In this document: positions 60,058 to 64,000 of the stretch, piece by piece
Numbering within the stretch: position 1 is the stretch's first letter
How the letters are laid out: the number at the start of each line of letters is the position of its first letter
Assembly (NCBI RefSeq): GCF_006517815.1
Contig: NZ_CP041198.1
Coordinates: 3,472,001 to 3,536,000, forward strand
Direction: 5' to 3'
Source: Pseudarthrobacter sp. NIBRBAC000502770
GTDB lineage: Bacteria; Actinomycetota; Actinomycetes; Actinomycetales; Micrococcaceae
Length of the DNA stretch: 64,000 bases
Made by a program: the position numbers and the translations under genes
Notes under the pieces: generated by a model
Seen by the model: the letters and a program-made list of their open reading frames with translations, nothing else
Told to the model about the DNA's origin: nothing
The model's database searches: none

Positions 60058-61830
60058 ATGGCCACGAAAACCACAGCAGAGAAGCTTGCCACCATCCAGC
60101 AGGGCTACACGCTGGAAGGCGCCACCATCGAGTTGGGAGCCGCCATCATCGACGGCGAACTCCACAAGGACGCGCCGGTGCGGCTGCCGCTGGCCATGAT
60201 GAACCGGCACGGGCTGGTGGCCGGGGCTACCGGTACCGGCAAAACCGTCACGCTGCACATGATGGCCGAGCAGCTGTCCACGGCAGGCGTGCCCGTGTTC
60301 CTGGCCGACATCAAAGGTGACCTTTCCGGCCTGGCGACGGCCGCCGTCGGCAGCGACAAATTGAAGGCCCGCACGGACAGCATCGGCCAGCCGTGGCAGG
60401 GTAAGACGTTCCCCGTGGAATTCCTCGCGCTGGGCGGCGACGGCAACGGCGTCCCGGTCCGCGCCACGGTGACCTCCTTCGGTCCCGTCCTGCTTTCGCG
60501 CATCATGGAGCTGAATGACACGCAGGAATCCAGCCTTCAGCTGGTCTTCTACTTCGCGGACAAGAACGGCCTGGAGCTGAAAGACCTCAAGGACCTCCGC
60601 GCGGTCATCCAGTTCCTCACCTCGGACGAGGGCAAGGACAAGCTGGAGGAACTCGGCGGCCTGTCCAAGGCAACCGCAGGCGTGATCCTGCGGGAGATCG
60701 TGAACCTGGAGGCGCAGGGGCTGGAGAAGTTCTTCGGTGAGCCGGAATTCGATACGGCCGAGCTGCTGCGCACCGCCCCCGACGGCCGCGGCGTGGTCAC
60801 CTGCCTGGAACTGCCCACCCTGCAGACCAAGCCCATGCTGTTCTCCACCTTCCTGATGTGGCTGCTGGCAGACCTGTTCGAGGACCTTCCCGAGGCCGGC
60901 GACCTGGACAAACCCAAGCTCGTGTTCTTCCTCGACGAAGCACACCTGCTGTTCAACGGGGCCTCCAAAGCCTTCCTGGACGCCATCACCACCACCGTCC
61001 GGCTGATCCGGTCCAAGGGTGTGGGCATCTTCTTCGTCACGCAGACGCCAAAGGATGTCCCCGCCGACGTCCTGGGCCAGCTGGCAAACCGGGTCCAGCA
61101 CGCCCTGCGCGCCTTCACCCCGGAGGACGCCAAAGCGCTCAAGGCCACGGTCTCCACGTTCCCGGTCAGCGACTACGACCTGGAAGAGACGCTGACGTCC
61201 GCGGGCATCGGCGAGGCCGTCATCACCGTCATGAACGAGAAGGGTGCACCCACCCCGGTGGCCCTCACCCGGCTGCGCGCCCCTGAATCCGTCATGGGTC
61301 CCAGCGAGGAAGCGCTGGTCCGGAGCACGGTGGCCGGCTCCGCCCTGCTCGGGAAGTACGGGACCACCGTGGACAACCCCTCCGCCTACGAGAAGCTCAC
61401 CGGCAAAGCCGCAGCCCCCACGGGCCCGGCGGTCCCCGGGCCTGCTGCCGGCACACCTGCCCCGGGTGCACCTTCAACTCCGGGCACGTACGACGTGGAC
61501 GCCGAGGCCCGCCGGATCGAGGAAGAAATCCTGGGCCGGCCCAGCAGCAGGCCAGCCCAGGCCCCGGAACCGCAATACAGCGAGCCCCAATTCGACGAAG
61601 CCCGGGACCCTGGGCCGCGCCAGTCCCGGGCCAAAGCGCCCCGGACGCGCCAACCGCAGCCAAGCCAGCCGGAGCCACAAGCCGGCGGCATGATGGGCGA
61701 CCTTGGCGGCGTACTCGGCGGTGCCCTGGGCGGGGGGCTGAAGAGCATGGCGCGGTCCGTGGGCACGCAGCTGGGACGCGAACTGCTCCGCGGCGTGTTC
61801 GGAACGTCGTCCCGGCGCCGGCGCCGCTAA
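60058..61830 (+). CDS. HerA-like ATPase, DUF853/YjgR type
   Basis: The 590-residue protein is a P-loop ATPase of the HerA/FtsK group. It has GLVAGATGTGKTVTLHMMAEQL (Walker A near residue 57), FLADIKGDLSGLA, LVFFLDEAHLLF (Walker B near 289) and the arginine-type segment GIFFVTQTPKDVPADVLGQLANRVQHALRAFTPEDAKAL. From about residue 450 a Pro/Ala/Gln-rich, probably disordered stretch leads to a Gly/basic C-terminus (SRRRRR) likely to bind nucleic acid. The length exceeds E. coli YjgR mainly through this tail. A DNA-translocation role is presumed; the pathway is unknown. Confidence 0.88.
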   Translation: MATKTTAEKLATIQQGYTLEGATIELGAAIIDGELHKDAPVRLPLAMMNRHGLVAGATGTGKTVTLHMMAEQLSTAGVPVFLADIKGDLSGLATAAVGSDKLKARTDSIGQPWQGKTFPVEFLALGGDGNGVPVRATVTSFGPVLLSRIMELNDTQESSLQLVFYFADKNGLELKDLKDLRAVIQFLTSDEGKDKLEELGGLSKATAGVILREIVNLEAQGLEKFFGEPEFDTAELLRTAPDGRGVVTCLELPTLQTKPMLFSTFLMWLLADLFEDLPEAGDLDKPKLVFFLDEAHLLFNGASKAFLDAITTTVRLIRSKGVGIFFVTQTPKDVPADVLGQLANRVQHALRAFTPEDAKALKATVSTFPVSDYDLEETLTSAGIGEAVITVMNEKGAPTPVALTRLRAPESVMGPSEEALVRSTVAGSALLGKYGTTVDNPSAYEKLTGKAAAPTGPAVPGPAAGTPAPGAPSTPGTYDVDAEARRIEEEILGRPSSRPAQAPEPQYSEPQFDEARDPGPRQSRAKAPRTRQPQPSQPEPQAGGMMGDLGGVLGGALGGGLKSMARSVGTQLGRELLRGVFGTSSRRRRR

Positions 61831-61979
61831 CCCCGCCACCGGGGCCGCCGGAGGCAGGGTCCAAGGCGCTGGTGGGCGTTGTTCCGGCGCCCCGCCGTCG
61901 GGAGTTAACGGGTGCTGCCCGCCAGATTAGGGGGACACCAACTTTAGTGTGCGTCCGCACTGACGTTACTGTGTAGAAC

Positions 61980-62978
61980 GTGCAGATGAGTCAAGCGTTG
62001 GTGAGGATCGCGGCCGGGTGGCTGCTGGGCCTCATGCTTGCCATCGCCGGAGCCGTGGTGGCCATCAATGTCGTGAACAATACCGTGGCCAGTCCGCAGC
62101 AGCCCGTCAGGGAATACCTGGACGCGCTGAAGAGCGGCGACGGCGGGCGTGCGCTGGGGATCCTGCGGGCGGCTGTCCCGCCCAGCAACGCCGCCATGCT
62201 GGATGGGCCAGGGCTGCAGACCTCCGCGTCCCGCGTCACGAATGTGGATATCGGCGATCCCGAGGAACGTCCGGGGAACCAGGTCATGGTCCCGATGGAA
62301 TACACCATCGACGGCAGCCGGCTGCACACGGAGTTCCTGCTGCAGAAGACCGGTACCGAGTGGCTGTTCTTCAACACCTGGGCATTCGTCCCGTCCCGCC
62401 TGCCCACCGTCGATATCACCGTGGTCAACGGCAACGAGGCGGTGCTGAACGGCGTCCCGGTGAACATGCCCAACGGCCGCAATTCCTTCGCGGTCTTCTA
62501 CCCGGGCGAGTACGAGGCCTCCCTCAACGGGCAGTACTTCTCGGCTCCCGCCACCCGGGCCACGGTCACCGCCAAGGACGCGCCCGTGGCGCCACTGAAC
62601 CTGCTGACCCAGGCCACGGACAAGCTGAAGAACGATGTCGCGGCCAAAATCAGGGAATTCCTGGACGGCTGCGCGGCCCAGGCCGTCAAGGAACAGAAGC
62701 TCCAGCCGGACTGCCCCTTCTACTACGCCAGCAACAACCGGGTCCAGGACGGCACCATCAAGTGGACCGTCACCGAATACCCGGGCGTCTCGGTGGAACC
62801 CTTCGACGGCCGGTGGGTGGTGTCCCCGCTGGACGGCAAGGCCAAGGTCGAAGCGCTCCAGCAGAACTCCTTCACCGGCGCCTGGTACCCGCTGGACGCC
62901 GAGGTGGACTTCAGCTTCACCACCCGCCTCGACGTGGCCGGTGACACGGTCAAGGTCACCCCGCAGCTGAGCTTCTAG
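61980..62978 (+). CDS. Membrane-anchored extracytoplasmic protein, unknown
   Basis: The 332-residue protein has one N-terminal hydrophobic helix (residues about 8-34, ALVRIAAGWLLGLMLAIAGAVVAI) without a clear cleavage site, then a long extracytoplasmic part. That part includes a DUF4878-like start (PVREYLDALKSGDGGRALGIL), a repeated beta-rich region (GSRLHTEFLLQKTGTEWLFFNTWAF; LNGVPVNMPNGRNSFAVFYPGEY) and a last domain with the disulfide-like pair C..C (DGCAAQ and DCPFYY). The GTG start has no ribosome binding site and lies 7 nt after TACTGT, so it is probably leaderless. Similar actinobacterial proteins exist but have no function known to me. Confidence 0.75.
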   Translation: MQMSQALVRIAAGWLLGLMLAIAGAVVAINVVNNTVASPQQPVREYLDALKSGDGGRALGILRAAVPPSNAAMLDGPGLQTSASRVTNVDIGDPEERPGNQVMVPMEYTIDGSRLHTEFLLQKTGTEWLFFNTWAFVPSRLPTVDITVVNGNEAVLNGVPVNMPNGRNSFAVFYPGEYEASLNGQYFSAPATRATVTAKDAPVAPLNLLTQATDKLKNDVAAKIREFLDGCAAQAVKEQKLQPDCPFYYASNNRVQDGTIKWTVTEYPGVSVEPFDGRWVVSPLDGKAKVEALQQNSFTGAWYPLDAEVDFSFTTRLDVAGDTVKVTPQLSF

Positions 62979-63031
62979 CCCCCTCCCCTACCCGCCGCGT
63001 CACACCAGGCACGCTTTCAGCAGTGGCGCAG

Positions 63032-63062
63032 GACGCAGCCCCTGAGTTCGCGGGGTTGCGTC
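63032..63062. terminator. Candidate shared terminator hairpin
   Basis: An 11-bp stem with one G-T pair (GACGCAGCCCC with 63052-63062) and a 9-nt loop lies between the convergent membrane-anchored protein and DUF559 genes. Confidence 0.5.
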
Positions 63063-63108
63063 GGCGCAAGGAACGCAAAAACCTGCTCCGCGTGACGCCG
63101 CAGGCAAG

Positions 63109-63927
63109 TTAGCGCCGCCGCTGCAGGACAGCCAGCACCTGCTCCACCATCGCCTGCGGCCCGTACACCACGTCGACGTAGTAGTAGCGGAGGGCTGTAT
63201 ATCCCTGGAGGACCGACTCATTGTTTCGGCGATGATCCTTTTGAACCTGTTTCCACTCCGCGTGGTGCCTCCCGTCCAGTTCAACGACCGGCCATCCGTC
63301 CAGCAACAGATCCACATACCCCACCCGCTCCAGGTACACCTGCGGCTGCACCTGGATTCCCGCTTGCCGGAAGTATGTGCGTGCCAGCGTCTCGAGGAGG
63401 GAATCCGCCCCGCTATCCACCCAGTCCAGGACCGCATTGGTCTTTTCGTTGCGTTTTCCCGGCAAGCGCCGGCGCAGGAAATCAACAGTCATGTCGCCGC
63501 GGGTTACGGCGCACTCCACCATAACCAGCGATCCCGCGAAAGACAGGCATCGAAGCGCGTGGATCAGCACATCAGCCAGGGCGGCCACAGGCTGGACCCG
63601 GGAGGGTGGCAGCAGGAGCCCGGAATGATGGATTGCATCCCCACCGACCGCCTCCTGCCGGCGGTGGTAGACGTGGCGTTTTCCGTCCGAGGGCAGCGAC
63701 CACAGGCTATATGCAGTCGCAGCGCTGGAACACGTCAACAACTCCCGGTTTTGGAGCACGGCAACCAAGTCCGGAGGCGCCGTCGGAAGCGCATACAGGC
63801 CCCGGTCCGGTTGCAGGACCCCCGCCCGTACCGCCCTCCTGAGGGCGGCGTCATCCACTCCCAGCCTGGCCAGGGCGGGTCTCCGTGCGGCTCCGCCGCA
63901 GACTTCCAAGGCTCTGAGGGCATCCAC
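63109..63927 (-). CDS. DUF559 (Vsr-like) protein with AbiEi-type winged helix
   Basis: The 272-residue protein has an N-terminal winged-helix resembling AbiEi antitoxins (PALARLGVDDAALRRAVRAGVLQPDRGLYAL, about residues 16-48) and a C-terminal DUF559 endonuclease-like domain (about 190-270) with YVDLLLDGWPVVELDGRHHAEW and LRYYYVDVVYGPQ. The D...E.DG core is that of Vsr-type nucleases. Such proteins are frequent as solitary genes in actinobacteria; their function is unknown and no AbiEii toxin is adjacent in the window. The GTG at 63927 is the only in-frame start near the conserved N-terminus. The last 73 bases of the window show no clear gene. Confidence 0.82.
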   Translation of the reverse strand: MDALRALEVCGGAARRPALARLGVDDAALRRAVRAGVLQPDRGLYALPTAPPDLVAVLQNRELLTCSSAATAYSLWSLPSDGKRHVYHRRQEAVGGDAIHHSGLLLPPSRVQPVAALADVLIHALRCLSFAGSLVMVECAVTRGDMTVDFLRRRLPGKRNEKTNAVLDWVDSGADSLLETLARTYFRQAGIQVQPQVYLERVGYVDLLLDGWPVVELDGRHHAEWKQVQKDHRRNNESVLQGYTALRYYYVDVVYGPQAMVEQVLAVLQRRR

Positions 63928-64000
63928 CCGGCCATGGTGCCCCGCTTCTGAGAGCCGCCCATACCCCGCCGCCGCCCTATGTGGACAGCGGAGGATCTGG

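Noticed and set aside
1..64000. CRISPR arrays, tRNA, rRNA and intact insertion sequences
   Set aside because: No regularly spaced repeats, no tRNA-like cloverleaf next to the island or metH, and no transposase or integrase was recognised, so the boundaries of the acquired segments rest on composition and repeats only.

Overview
The window is high-GC chromosomal DNA from an actinobacterium, most likely an Arthrobacter or Pseudarthrobacter-type soil or plant-associated Micrococcaceae. The evidence is GC-rich third codon positions, Ser/Ala-rich lipoproteins, several starts without a ribosome binding site placed 5-7 nt after a TANNNT box, and catabolic genes typical of that group. No rRNA, tRNA, CRISPR array or intact insertion sequence was seen. 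The genus assignment is an inference.

Layout. 1-8.5 kb: end of an AEC permease, a sarcosine oxidase-type flavoenzyme, an MFS exporter, a degenerate trehalose-phosphatase fused to a GH15 hydrolase, a luciferase-like oxidoreductase, an aldo/keto reductase and a PfpI-type protein. 8.6-12.3 kb: a 777-residue secreted coiled-coil protein and an orphan amino-acid-type binding lipoprotein. 12.4-18.0 kb: a choline-to-glycine-betaine locus (TetR/BetI-like regulator, betB, betA, APC permease) with two perfect operator palindromes before betB. 18.1-21.5 kb: a lipoprotein plus an ECF transporter with all modules in one chain, plausibly for cobalamin. 21.9-27.8 kb: an ABC-F protein, then metH (cobalamin-dependent methionine synthase), whose last 27 bp are duplicated on the far side of a roughly 0.6-kb insert carrying an unknown ORF.

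28.0-31.8 kb: an island of visibly lower GC and unfamiliar genes: a three-TM protein, a winged-helix plus PD-(D/E)XK-like protein, and a translationally coupled protein kinase and unknown protein pair. This is the best candidate for an undescribed, possibly defensive, system. 32-37.4 kb: luciferase-like oxidoreductase, alpha/beta hydrolase, SRPBCC protein, polysaccharide deacetylase and an intradiol-dioxygenase-like lipoprotein, with copies of a palindromic intergenic repeat.

37.6-50.7 kb: a tricarboxylate locus. It holds two GntR and one LysR regulators, a TcuA-like tricarballylate dehydrogenase, two PrpF-type isomerases, an Fe3+/spermidine-type ABC importer with a fused double permease, a serine hydrolase and a DctA symporter. 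The inferred theme is uptake of plant-derived tricarballylate or aconitate and its conversion to TCA intermediates.

50.8-60.0 kb: a 28-codon Cys-rich ORF, then a translationally coupled minus-strand operon (polar amino acid ABC importer, DUF1684 protein, two luciferase-family monooxygenases) divergent from an FAD/NAD(P)-binding protein and a GNAT acetyltransferase. The content resembles sulfur-compound salvage operons such as Bacillus subtilis ytm/snd. The permease N-terminus looks frameshifted. 60.0-64.0 kb: a HerA-like ATPase, an anchored extracytoplasmic protein and an AbiEi/DUF559-type protein.
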